Positions 21,223 through 32,452 of a stretch of 64,000 bases of DNA are shown here, piece after piece (the stretch's first letter is position 1; each line of letters starts with the position of its first letter). The position numbers were made by a program, and so were the translations under genes. The DNA comes from Flaccisagitta enflata. Its lineage: Eukaryota > Chaetognatha > Sagittoidea > Aphragmophora. The stretch lies in the NCBI GenBank assembly GCA_965153355.1, contig OZ231127.1:39122001-39186000 (forward strand), written 5' to 3'. The notes beneath the pieces were generated by a model. The model was not told where the DNA came from. It saw only the letters and a program-made list of their open reading frames with translations, and searched no databases.

Positions 21223-21447
21223 TCATTACCTAGATAACCCCTTTATTCACTAGTTGATAGGTTCAACAGATTTTTTTTTAATGTGTTTATTCCTAAACAG
21301 AAAAGAGAAAAGTAAAGACCACCTTCCTAATAATAAAGAACCAAAAACTCATCTGGAATTTTTATCATGAGCTCGACGAGGCAAGTGTTTTTAATTTTGA
21401 AATACCGGGACTAAAAATCAACAAAGGAAATTGTTCATAACTATTAA

Positions 21448-21690
21448 TTATTTCAGATGTGTAAGTCTTTCACACGAGACCTGCACGGTCATTTCCAACT
21501 TCAACAGATCTGGGCCCTCTTTGGACTGCTTGTGCTCCATGGGTCGAAAATCCCGAAAGCACGAACGTCCATCATTTGTTCTGTTAAGCCATATAATAAA
21601 TGGATCTTCTCCCAACCGCCTTTTTATTTTTGGTGAAACTTGAGTCTTTTTTGTGGGAAGCTCTCGCGGTTTGCTTTTGGATTTTTCTTT
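21448..21690 (-). CDS. Hypothetical ORF conserved in three copies
   Basis: Non-repetitive open frame with GEDPFIIWLNRTNDGRSCF and ending SCERLTHLK-stop. Its upstream side runs into a (GAAA)n tract, so no start or acceptor can be set. Copies lie at 25675-25917 and 38981-39223. It may be a terminal exon of an unrecognised gene or a fossil. Confidence 0.25.
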   Translation of the reverse strand, partial: KEKSKSKPRELPTKKTQVSPKIKRRLGEDPFIIWLNRTNDGRSCFRDFRPMEHKQSKEGPDLLKLEMTVQVSCERLTHLK

Positions 21691-22056
21691 CTTTCTTTCA
21701 TTCATTCTTTCTTTCATTCATTCTTTCTTTCTCTCTTTCTTTCTTTCTTTCTTTCTTTCTTTTCTTTCTTTCTTTCTTTTCTTTTTCTTTCTTTCTTTCT
21801 TTCTTTCTTTTTCTTTTCTTCTTTCTTTTTCTTCTCTTTTTTTTCTTTTTTTCTTTCTTTTTCTTTTTTCTTCTTACTTCTTCTCTTTTTTCTTTTTCTT
21901 TCTTCCTTTTTTTTCTTTCTTTTTTTCTTTCTTTCTTCCTTTCTTTCTTTTCTTCTTTAGTTTTTCTTTCCCAATCTATTGTGATTATCTCGGGCTGTAT
22001 GACTGGTGGTATCTCTCTCTCTCTTTTTCTCTCTCTCTCTCTCTTTTTCTCTCTCT

Positions 22057-22097
<41 letters not shown>

Positions 22098-22140
22098 TCT
22101 CTTTCTCTTTCTCTTTCTCTTTCTCTCTCTTCTGTCTCTG
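21691..22140. repeat. (CTTT)n, (CT)n and (CTCACT)n tract
   Basis: Long polypyrimidine microsatellite; length differs strongly among the three copies. Confidence 0.95.
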
Positions 22141-22289
22141 TCTCCTTTTGTTACTGCCTGTCTTAAAATCCAGCCAGTCTAGCCAGTGCAATGGCCGCTA
22201 GCTAGAGCATCGCGTTGAGAGAAGGCAATGAAGACAAATGAATTCTATGTGCCTGTTTGGATTTATGCCTTTTTGGATTCTATGCCTTG

Positions 22290-22725
22290 ATTTTGTTTAG
22301 CAAAGTGCCCTGAAAGGCCGATCTATGCTTCTACACATAAGGAATTTTCTCCTCCTCCTTTTCCTTCTTCTTCGAACCCCCCCCCCCCTTCCCCCAAGCC
22401 TCGAGGCCCATGTCTCAGCCTTGAGGCCCATATCCCAGCCTCGAGGCCCAAATCCGAGTTTTGAGGCCCAAATCCCAACCCCAAGGCCCTCATTCCCAGG
22501 CACGGGGGGGGATTTGGGCCTCGAGGTTGGGACAGGAATGAGGTCAGCAGGGTGCTGGAGGAGGAGAAGGAGGAAGAGGAGGAGGAGAAAATCCCCTATG
22601 TGTGTGAAAGCATAGGTCATCTTATTCTTTCGTCCACTGCCCTGCTCCCCTCAACTTACCACAACTCCCAGCGCTTAAGTAGGGCGCGGGTACTGCCGAC
22701 CATCTAACGCTTTTGCGACTATTTG
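22290..22725 (+). mobile_element. GGGCAGCGG-family element with inverted arrays
   Basis: The 5' end is damaged. The interior has CTCGAGGCCCATRTC units, then the inverse GATTTGGGCCTCGAGG, bounded by CTCCTCCT/AGGAGGAG and by TTTCACACATA/TGTGTGAAAGCATAGG. The 3' end carries CTGCCCTGCTCCCC...AGGGCGCGGGTAC and GACCATCTAACGCTTTTGCG. Confidence 0.75.
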
Positions 22726-23008
22726 GATTTGTGCCTTTTTGGATTGTTGCTGTCACCTTGTTGTCACAGTAATTCCTGGCCATTAAACACATTCAAATTC
22801 AATTCATTCAAATTCAATTCGATCGTCAGAATTTTAAAGCTATGCAGCGTCTCGCGTTTTTGTTGGCAATGAAATCTATTGAAAGCAACCTAAAGTTACA
22901 ATATTATAGCGGGCCACTTCGGGTCGGTTTTGACTTATGTAATCATTTCAGACAGACGGACGGACAGTAGAGGCAACCCTCTCATAATGTGGCAAGCCCT
23001 GGCAGCTA
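22726..23008. other. No recognisable feature
   Basis: Unique DNA between two repeats, shared by all copies of the block. Confidence 0.4.
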
Positions 23009-23752
23009 TGCCGGATCAACCAAGAGGCTTAGAAAGCTTAAGCTTAGGGCCCCGCGCCTAAGGGGGGCCCCGCGCCCCTTGAACAAACAAAAAATAGAAA
23101 TTTGTTTTTTTAAAATTTTGAGAAAAAAAAATTGGTAAAAGTAGTAAAATTCAGCAAAATTGAACAGTACATGATACCACAATGATTATTGCATTTTTTA
23201 TTAAAACAATTATTTGATAACATATAATTATCATCAAAAATATGTCATTAATAAATTGATAGATACATAATCCTTAAATATTTTTATTGAGTAATCCTAA
23301 AATTAAGAATAAAACAGAATTTTTAAATCTGGTCTATTTTCAGAGATATTTATAGACATTTTTCAACTTAAAAAAATGTTTATTTTTCATTAAAAGTGTT
23401 TATATTTCATCAAAAGTATCTTTGACAAATATTTTTGTCTTCTTTATGGAAAAGCTTAATATCCTTGTAAATCAATGATTTGCTTTTTTTTAGATACCAT
23501 ATTTGCTATACATTTTTGGATCGCTTTTTTTTTTTTTGATAAAAAACCTCTTTAATGAATTTAGCTTTGTCACCCAAAATATTTTTTTAAAAAAGTTTTC
23601 AAACTTTTTAAAATCCAATCAGTATGGAGTCAATAGTTCAATTTGTTTAGTTTAAGCAACCCTCCAAAGTTGATGAATTTTATCTGCTGTTTAGATATTT
23701 ACTGCCAACATGGTGATACTGGTCATAAATGTATATATGAGTGATATGGAAG
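23009..23752. mobile_element. CCGGATCAA-ended element, cut at the palindrome centre
   Basis: Begins CCGGATCAACCAAGAGGC, then GGCTTAGAAAGCTTAAGC and two GGGGCCCCGCGCC blocks, with an AT-rich interior. In copy B the element is complete (40359-41153). Here it stops at GGAAG (23752), where the inverted arm begins. Confidence 0.7.
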
Positions 23753-24789
23753 GCTTAGCTAGGGGCGCGGGGCCCCCTTCCATATCACTCATATATACAT
23801 TTATGACCAGTATCACCATGTTGGCAGTAAATATCTAAACAGCAGATAAAATTCATCAACTTTGGAGGGTTGCTTAAACTAAACAAATTGAACTATTGAC
23901 TCCATACTGATTGAATTTAAAAAAGTCTGGAAACTTTTAAAAAAAAAAATATTTTGGGTGACAAAGCTAAATTCATTAAAGAGGTTTTTTATCAAAAAAA
24001 AAAAAAAAAGCGATCCAAAAATGTATAGCAAAGATGGTATCTAAAAAAAAGCAAATTATTTATTTAAATGAACATTAAGCTTTTCCATAGAAAAGACAAA
24101 AATATTTGTCAAAGATACTTTTGATGAAATATAAACATTTTTAATGAAATACAAACATTTTTTTTTTGTTGAAAAATGTTTATGAATATCTTTGAAAATA
24201 GACCAGATTTAAAAATTCTGTTTTATTCTTAATTTTAAGATTACTCAATAAAAACATTTAAGGATTATGTATCTATAGATTTATTAATGATATATTTTTG
24301 TTGATAATTATTTCTTATCAAATAATTGTTTTAATCAAAAATGCAACAATCATTGTGGTATCATTTACTGTTCAATTTTGCTGAATTTTACTACTTTTAC
24401 CAAGTTTTTTTTCTCTAGATCTAAAAAAACAAATTTCTATTTTTTGTTTGTTCAAGGGGCGCGGGGCCCCCCTTAGGCGCGGGGCCCTAAGCTTAAGCTT
24501 TCTAAGCCTATTGGTTGATCCGGCATAGCTGCCAGGGCTTGCCACATTATGAGAGGGTTGCCTCTACTGTCCGTCCGTCTGTCTGAAATGATTACATAAG
24601 TCAAAACCGACCCGAAGTGGCCCGCTATAATATTGTAACTTTAGGTTGCTTTCAATAGATTTCATTGCCAACAAAAACGCGAGACGCTGCATAGCTTTAA
24701 AATTCTGACGATCGAATTGAATTTGAATGTGTTTAATGGCCAGGAATTACGGTGACAACAAGGTGACAGCAACAATCCAAAAAGGCACA

Positions 24790-25165
24790 AATCCAAATAG
24801 TCGCAAAAGCGTTAGATGGTCAGCGGTACCCGCGCCCTGCTTAAGTAGGTTGTGGATTAAGGTGAGAAGGCTGCAATCAGACCCAGGTGGATGACCTATG
24901 CTCACATATGGGGATTTTCTCCTCCTCCTTCTCCCTTCTCCTCCTCCACATTCTCCAGGCCCATATCCCAGCCTCGAGGCCCAAATCCCCCCCCCGTGCC
25001 TGGGAATTAGGGCCTTGGGGTTGGGATTTGGGCCTCAAAACTCGGATTTGGGCCTCGAGGCTGGGATATGGGCCTCAAGGCTGAGACATGGGCCTCGAGG
25101 CTTGGGGGACGGGGGGTTCGAAGAAGAAAGGAGGGAAAAATTCACCATATGTGTGGCATATCGAC
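24790..25165 (-). mobile_element. GGGCAGCGG-family element, inverted-arm copy
   Basis: Inverse of the copy at 22290, beginning TCGCAAAAGCGTTAGATGG, TCAGCGGTACCCGCGCCC, with the ~20-bp CTCGAGG arrays inside. Array lengths differ from those of the other copies. Confidence 0.7.
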
Positions 25166-25334
25166 CCCGCTCGAGACCACTAACAAAAAACACAAATCAA
25201 AAAAGGCATGAATCAAAAAGTAGTAAACAGGCACCTCATCTTCATGCCTTCTCTCAACACACTCTAATAGCAGCCATGCACTATTGGCTGGATTTTAAAG
25301 GAGCAGGCAGTAACAAAGGAGACAGACAGAAAGA

Positions 25335-25555
25335 AGGTGAGTGAGTGAGTGAAGAAGAAGAGAAAAGAGGAAGGAAGAGATATGATCACTTTAATAGATG
25401 AAAAAAAACAAGAAGAAAAGAAAAGAAAAAAGGAAGAAAAGGAAGAAAAGAAAAAAGAAAGAAAAAAAGAGAGAAAAAGAAATGAAAGAAAAGAAAAAAG
25501 AAAAAAAAAGAAAAAAAAAGAAAAAAAGAGAGAAAAAAGAAAGAAAAAAGATGGA

Positions 25556-25619
<64 letters not shown>

Positions 25620-25680
25620 AAAACAGAAAGAGAGAAAGAAAGAATGAATGAAAGAAAGAATGAATGAAAGAAAGAAAGAA
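25335..25680. repeat. (GAAA)n purine tract
   Basis: Inverse of the 21.7-kb tract, without the CTCACT part. Confidence 0.95.
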
Positions 25681-25917
25681 AAATCCAAAAGCAAACCGCG
25701 AGAGCTTCCCACAAAAAAGACTCAAGTTTCACCAAAAATAAAAAGGCGGTTGGGAGAAGATCCATTTATTATATGGCTTAACAGAACAAATGATGGACGT
25801 TCGTGCTTTCGGGATTTTCGACCCATGGAGCACAAGCAGTCCAAAGAGGGCCCAGATCTGTTGAAGTTGGAAATGACCGTGCAGGTCTCGTGTGAAAGAC
25901 TTACACATCTGAAATAA
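25675..25917 (+). CDS. Hypothetical ORF, inverted-arm copy
   Basis: Same peptide as at 21448-21690, ending in TAA at 25915-25917; the start is undefined in the purine tract. Confidence 0.25.
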   Translation, partial: KEKSKSKPRELPTKKTQVSPKIKRRLGEDPFIIWLNRTNDGRSCFRDFRPMEHKQSKEGPDLLKLEMTVQVSCERLTHLK

Positions 25918-26141
25918 TTAATAGTTATGAACAATTTCCTTTGTTGATTTTTAGTCCTGGTATTTCAAAATTAAAAACACTTGCCTCGTCGAGCTCATGA
26001 TAAAAATTCCAGATGAGTTTTTGGTTCTTTATTATTAGGAAGGTGGTCTTTACTTTTCTCTTTTCTGTTTAGGAATAAACACATTAAAAAAAATCTGTTG
26101 AACCTATCAACTAGTGAATAAAGGGGTTATCTAGGTAATGA

Positions 26142-26351
26142 GTGTGGGAGCTTTTTCCCTATGTTTACATAAATGGGCAGAATCCCTCGACAGATTCTGA
26201 GTTGATAAGCATCGATTTATCCACTTTTCCATTACCAATTGATCACTTTATGCCATTTCTCGATATTTCACCTAAAAACATCTTGAAACACATCTTTACA
26301 GTAATTAACATAGCATCATCAACATCAACGCTCTCTGAAAAAGATTTTTGA
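26142..26351 (+). CDS. Hypothetical ORF, inverted-arm copy
   Basis: Same peptide as at 21013-21222. It lies on the same strand as the ORF at 25675 and the NAA50-like gene downstream. Confidence 0.2.
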   Translation: MWELFPYVYINGQNPSTDSELISIDLSTFPLPIDHFMPFLDISPKNILKHIFTVINIASSTSTLSEKDF

Positions 26352-26394
26352 ATAGCCTCATCCCCAGATCCAGTCCTCAACAGACCCCCACACT

Positions 26395-26903
26395 CGGGTG
26401 TGTCAATATGCAAAAGGTCTTTTGATCAGCTCATCATCATCAGGGAGTATGAAGACAGTCTAGAAACATTTACCGTTTTTATTTTTTTCAATTTCTATCA
26501 TCTTCCGTTTTTTTAGCACACGTAAAGAGTATCAAAAATATATATACTTTTAATGACTGCACCCAGTTTTGTTGAAAATGAGACTAATAAATCATTTTAA
26601 AAATTATGTTTTTTCTATTACTAAATCATCTTGTATAAAAGCAGAAGATTTTGACTAATTTTTTATAGTATAAAGAATAAAAGAACCAATGTGTTTTGAT
26701 TCTTTTCCTTGTCATCAATAATCCAGGTGCAAAACCAGCTGCACTACAATATACAAATTAGGGGCTAAATGGGGATTTAGAAAAAAACGGAAGATGAATG
26801 AAATTTGGAAAAAGAAAAACGGTAAGTATCTTAGAATTAATGTCCCAACAATCCCTGATGATGACCATCTGATCAAAAAACCTTTTGCATATTGACACAC
26901 CCG
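26395..26903. mobile_element. CGGGTGTGTCAATATGC fold-back element, inverted-arm copy
   Basis: Equivalent of 20458-20969 in opposite orientation, with both ends intact. Confidence 0.75.
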
Positions 26904-27590
26904 ACCCCCACACTCATGGACACACCCCGCGAGTGAATGATCATTTTTTTTGCGCTCTCATCATAAAACGGGAAAAGCTCATCTACACGAGATACGCGCC
27001 GAAGGAAATGCGGGAGCAACCGCCTCATGGCCGCAAAAGATCTTTTCTCAGAGCCAATTCAATGTTTGATTTTCTCTTTCGAACTCAATCAAATTGAAAA
27101 ATCGCGAGATTTAAATAAGTTTTGGTCATAGTTTTCTTGTGTTTTAAATAAACGAGAGAGAGAAAGGGAGAGATTAAGGAGAGGACATAGCGCGTAAAAT
27201 CCCGGTATCTTCATACGTTGTTGATCGGCCGATCGGTCCAGGACGTAATTTAGGTCCGTCACGGATTTTTATACTCGATGTAATGATTTTGTTATTAAAA
27301 ATCCGTCACTGCGCTCCTTACCGTCTCTGTCCAGCATCCACGTGTTGCTGTCAAGTAGCCGTTAAAATGCTTAAGCAGTTGTGACTTGTGAGTTCATTCA
27401 GGGTCATTCGACTCATTCCAGTCTGAATGTCGTAGATTTTATCTGTTAGTCAGTTCTATTCGGCTTTCAGCCTTTCACGCTTGTTTTTGTTGTTTCCTCC
27501 ATCGACACCAATGCGGCAATGGCCCTGCCCTACCACACATCTTAATCTTATAAACAACTTCTACCTACGGCGGCATTAGAGCCCGAAATT

Positions 27591-27861
27591 ATGGAAGACC
27601 GGGACCAAGTCACTTGTCAAAAAACTCAAAATGATTTCTACAATGGCGACTCGAAAAGAACCCGCTGCCGATTAGTGGAACTAAGAGAACCGGAAATAGC
27701 GGAATTCGTGCGACTCAACGTGAACGTGTTTGAAACGCAATACAGTCGAAATTATTACAACGACATCATTAAATCGGGAGAGTACTCTAAGCTTGCTTAT
27801 GTTGGTAATGAACTTACTGGTGGAATCGCTGTCCGGATTCAAGTCAACAACTTGTAAGTCC

Positions 27862-27960
<99 letters not shown>

Positions 27961-28347
27961 AAGTATGAAGGAATGAAAGAAAGAAAGGATTTAAAAAAGA
28001 AAAAAAAGAACGAAAAATTTAAAAAGAAAAAGAAATATAGATAGAAAAAGACAGAAAGAAACAAACGAAGGAAAATTTATAAAAAAGAAAAAAAAAGGAA
28101 GAAATTTCTAACAGAAAATAAGCATAAAAAAAAGCAAGATAGCAAAAATGAAAGTGAAAAAGAAAGAAAAAAAAAGAGAGAAAGAAAGAAAGACAAAAAA
28201 AAAAAAAAAAAAAAAGAAAAGGAAGAAATTTCTAACAGAAAAAAAGCAAGATAGCAAAAATGAAAAAGAAAGAAAAAAAAAGAGAGAAAGAAAGAAATAC
28301 AAAAAAGAAAAAGAAAGCAAGCAAGCAAGCAAGCAAAGAAGAGAGAG

Positions 28348-28386
<39 letters not shown>

Positions 28387-28912
28387 GAGAAAAAAACAAC
28401 CCAAGACAGGAAAAATGTCGCAGACGGTTGGGCAGGGGTAGCGCTACAAAACTATAGTACAATAGTATTTCTAACGTTCATACCTTGCAAAATTTGACAG
28501 ACGGATGGACTGACGGAGGGACGGACCGACACAGCAAGGTGTTGAGTCGCGTGTCGCCGTGTCCGCGACTATGACCTATGTACCCAAGGTTATCAACAAG
28601 CCCTACAATGTTTCCCTGCCATCCAACAGCGAGCTGTACACGGAAGCAGTTGTGGTGACGCTGGCTGTGATATCAGACTTCCGTCGTCGAGGTATCGCGT
28701 CGAGACTCCTTCGTCACGTGATCACCCTCGCCGAGAGAGATCCGGCCATCGCCAGAATCAGACTCGACGTCCATAAAAACAACTTACACGCCATCAAACT
28801 TTACGAAAAGATGGGATTTGTCAGTCTTTGTCTCAACAAATCGGATGAATGGGTTATGGCCAGAGATACGGATACGGACGATATCGCCTTTAAACCACAC
28901 GTAGAAACGTAG
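27591..28912 (+). CDS. NAA50-like GNAT acetyltransferase, copy 2 (intact)
   Basis: Two exons, 27591-27853 and 28630-28912, joined in phase 2 (donor CTT|GTAAGT; acceptor TTTCCCTGCCATCCAACAG|C), give 181 residues against about 169 for human NAA50. I chose this acceptor because it restores the family spacing between GGIAVRI and TLAVISDFRRRGIA. An upstream reading of exon 2 would need translation through a HINE-like element and does not match the donor phase. The GNAT fold shows LNVNVFETQYSRNYY (beta1-alpha1), GEYSKLAYVGNELTGG, the acetyl-CoA P-loop RRRGIA and NLHAIKLYEKMGF. Family members acetylate protein N-termini and are cytosolic. From a remembered alignment, the catalytic Tyr and His of human NAA50 fall on Val and Asp here, so substrate or activity may differ. 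The ATG at 27591 follows non-repetitive DNA; no promoter was identified. Confidence 0.8.
27864..28395. repeat. (GA)n and (GAAA)n tract in the NAA50-like intron
   Basis: A pure (GA)n of about 90 bp, then degenerate GAAA-rich DNA. It fills most of the 776-bp intron. Confidence 0.95.
28397..28569 (-). mobile_element. HINE-like element in the NAA50-like intron, copy 2
   Basis: Inverse of 18902-19074. It ends AGTCGCGTGTC...CGCGACT, 60 bp before the exon 2 acceptor. Confidence 0.75.
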
Positions 28913-29811
28913 CATGCAATCAGTGAAAATTGTCATTTGTATGAAAATTTTCATTAATGGCATGACCCTTCCAAATATGCGCGCGAGTGTGAATGGGCAC
29001 TGCCATGCCATGGGCAGTGACGAGACAGTTGGCTGCTTCAAATAACGTTTTGGCATTGTATACCTTCGTCCCGCTTACCCAATATGGAATAAAAAAAAAA
29101 TCATGAAGATGACCGTTTTCCTTTGCTCAAAATTCCTTCGTCTTCCGTTTTTTTAGCTCTTAAAGTTTTCTACAGAGTTCAATGTGGAAACAAATTTCCC
29201 CATGTTCTTTCGTTGCTAAAATCGCCCACAAAACAAAGACAAAAATGTTGTGGGTGTTGTCTGTTACACAGATGAACAAAATAGATGACGTACTGGAAGA
29301 TGTGCATGGTGTTACGAACAAACTGAAGCCTGACAGTATCTCCCACAGCATTATGCAAATTAGGACGTAAAGGAAGGCTGCTTTAAAAAACGGAGGATAT
29401 TCTTTTTTTTGGAAAAAGAAAAACGGTCCGGGCCTTGAAATTAGGCCCTCTATCTTGCGTAAGCAGGACGAGAAAAAATTCCGCCACCAGCGGAATTCCG
29501 CCTATAACAAAGGCAAATTTATAGTCCTTTCAAGTTAATTTCTTTTATTTACTATGTTAGCAATAACAGAAGTCTGCTTGTAATAAAAGAAAATTGTTGT
29601 TCCCCTGAAATCCGTTAGAGCGGGGTTCACCTGTATGTCAATCGCCCAAATGAGACAGTGTAGTCATATGAGCATAGTCTGGGCTTATACTATAGGGCAG
29701 TGAAACAAAGAACTGAGCCGAGAAAGATAAATCCGACGGACGTGCCGACTAACGAGGTAATTTGATGAAACTTACGCGATTACGCAGCTGTAAACCTATG
29801 CCCTTGATCTA

Positions 29812-30809
29812 CAGTACCATAGGAGCAATGAGAACCTCAGATGGAGGGTCATTTCCTGCTTCACTATTCTAATGAAGTAGCTTCAATTATGGTTTGTCTG
29901 AGTTACTTATTATTTGAGTGAATAGGTTTTTATTCCTCTAGCTCTAACTGTTGACCAAAGGAAAAAAGGCAGCACAACTCGGGATTTGAACCTGTGACAC
30001 TGAAGAAAGAGAAATTAACTTTTTCAAGTCTAGCTTTCTATCAACAGAGCTATTGCGCCACATGCAATGTTAAGATATCAATTGGCGGTTTTACTTTGAT
30101 TGGAATTTTGTGTTCACTCAATACCCTGGACCATCAGCTTTCAGAACAAGGCCGGATACACGGCCAATACCAGTCGCGGATGGGTGGGCAGGTGGAAATC
30201 TCGTTTTCCCACTTTTCGACTCCGAGCGGACGGACCAACAACCAACCGACGGACGACGGACGGACAAAGCCTCTTATAGAGTCGCTTGTCCGCGACTAAA
30301 AACTAAAGCTTTTGATTCTTCCTAGGGCTGGCAGTAGTTAACTTTAACTAGTTAGTTAACTAGTTAAAATTCTCAAAACCTCTGTAGTTAACTATCCATA
30401 ATTAACTAGTTAACTAATTAACTATTTTTTGGGAACAGAATGGCAAAAATGAGCTATTTTCTCTCAAATTCATAAGATTTCTGAAAAAAAATCTATGAAA
30501 ATTTTCAAAGACTCAAAATTTTTTACAATAGAATCAGAAAAAGACATGATACTTTGGACAAAATTCAAAAAGGGAAATATTCCTTTGTAAAAGTTCAATG
30601 GAAAAGCCAATTTCAATATCAATATCAGCATGTATGTGACAAAAAAGGTAAAAATTCTAACTACTTTAGCTAGTTAACTACCAAAAAAGTAGTTAACTAT
30701 TAACTAGTTAATTTCAAAATCTTAACTACTGACAGTCCTAATTCTTCCTTTAAACAGTGAGAATATAGAGGGCCCTCTTTCTACTGCTCTTATTGCTCCC
30801 ATCGCACTG
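29812..30809. mobile_element. TA-flanked element with tRNA-like core, copy B
   Basis: Equivalent of 12172-13188, with the same nested HINE-like insertion (30145-30297) and hAT-like MITE (30323-30740, ATTCTTCC at 30315 and 30741). The HINE microsatellite is 9-10 bp shorter than in copy A. Confidence 0.85.
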
Positions 30810-30848
30810 TACGAGTTTCTTTTTTACACGCTTTTAAATTCAATCTAG

Positions 30849-32418
30849 GGGCGAAATATCATTCTAGCTGCTTCAATTGTGACGGTTGTGGGACCAATAT
30901 CACTGGCCCCGCCGGGTTCATCAATCATCAAGACAAGCTCTTCTGTCATCCATGCTACGAAAAAGACATAGCTGAAAAATGTGACAAGTGTCAGCAGGTG
31001 TGTGGGAAAAAAACGTTTGGACCTATGGTGATTATTTCGATAACTCAATTTTGTATTTATGTATGTTTGTGTATGGAGGTTGGGGTTGGATGCCCTTGCC
31101 CACCCGTTCGCAACGATATTGTGACCCTGCGTCACTTGTTCTTTCTCTCAAGTCGTTGTCCGAGGGTGGGATCCGGTTCCAGAGCAAGGCATTTCACAAG
31201 GACTGTTTTCTTTGCGGGGGCTGCGGATCCAAACTTGGAGAGGGGAAATTTTTCGTCAACGCCGACATTCCATTCTGCGCCGCCTGTCACACCAACTCCT
31301 TCGCAGTGCGTATTGGAGGACATTGCTCATGTCTGCCACGAAGTTTCTTGTACTAAACCGGAAATTAGCCCATAAAGCCTATAATGCGTTCTTACTTGTT
31401 ATTTCCGTTATAAGGAACGTTGCTCGTTAGACACATGCAACCAGCCAATCACACCAGGATCGCAATACGTGGAAATCGAGAGCAACAAGTTTCACAAGGT
31501 ATGTACAATGATAAAATACGTGTGGAGTGAACGGCATGGCATTCGGCATAGTTGATGATAACCAGATTAGACCCTAGCTAATCAAAAGATTCAGAAGAAT
31601 GAAACCTACTCAATATTTACCATAATTTGTTAATTGTACCAATCCTGCAACTGCACTGACGGTAAGTTCAAACTAGAGGTCGACTGAAGGTAGGTTAACC
31701 GAAGCCGAACCAAGCCGAAATTGACAGTAATTAGATTACCGAAACCGAAGATTACCGAATTCAGAAACCGAAGTTTGAAGTTACTTCTATTCTTCACTCA
31801 AGGAAAATAAAAAAGAAATTTATAAAGAATTAAAGATTCAATTAAATTGGTTTTTCTTCTGTCTTCTGTTTTTTTGTTTCTTTCATTTTCCATCTAATTT
31901 CTATTCTTTTAGTTCGTTAAAAAAAAAGTTATACATACAAGATCAAAATTGGATAGCAATTTTGACTTTAGTTCCAAGGTAGAGGAAGTGCTCCTTCCAA
32001 TAGGTCAGTACTAATGTTAACTTTTGGTCAATCCCTATTGCGAGGTATATTTTTTAATGCTGTCCATTAATCTGTCTGGCTATGTACTTGTCTGTCTTGT
32101 TGCATACCTGTTCATCTTGCCTTAATCCTAAATATTTTTTTTCTTAGCAAAATTTTTTTCATTTGTTTACTTTCTATGTCTTTATTACTTTGTTTAATTT
32201 TTGAGGTCACTAGACTATTAGGGCAGGAGCAGTAGGGTCAATGAAATAAAATCATAAAAAAAAAATAAAATCTGACTGACTGACCGACCAACTAACCAAC
32301 CAACTGACCAATGGATATATCAGGTTGTAGAGCCGCGTAATAGCGACTAAAAACAGTGGTCCGTTTATTTTTTTATAAATGATTTTTATATTATTATCAT
32401 TTCTTTCTGTCTCTTTTA

Positions 32419-32452
<34 letters not shown>

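Larger units (their letters stand above)
11341..23752 (+). repeat. Segmental duplication, copy A
   Basis: Matches 28980-41105 almost base for base, including LIM exons and transposon insertions. Differences concentrate in microsatellites. Its distal part (18492-23752) is also present inverted at 23778-28979. The left breakpoint lies in CGCGCGCG (11339-11346). Confidence 0.9.
23753..28979 (-). repeat. Inverted copy of the distal block
   Basis: Reverse complement of the DNA equivalent to 36056-41131 (and 18492-23752). It carries its own NAA50-like gene on +. The inner junction GGAAG|GCTTAGCTAGGGGCGC is at 23752/23753; the outer junction AAATATG|CGCGCG is at 28979/28980. Confidence 0.9.

Noticed and set aside
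26142-26351. Possible DENN-domain fragment
   Set aside because: A loose resemblance around FPLPIDHFMPFLDISPKNIL, but the downstream residues do not fit; too weak to name.
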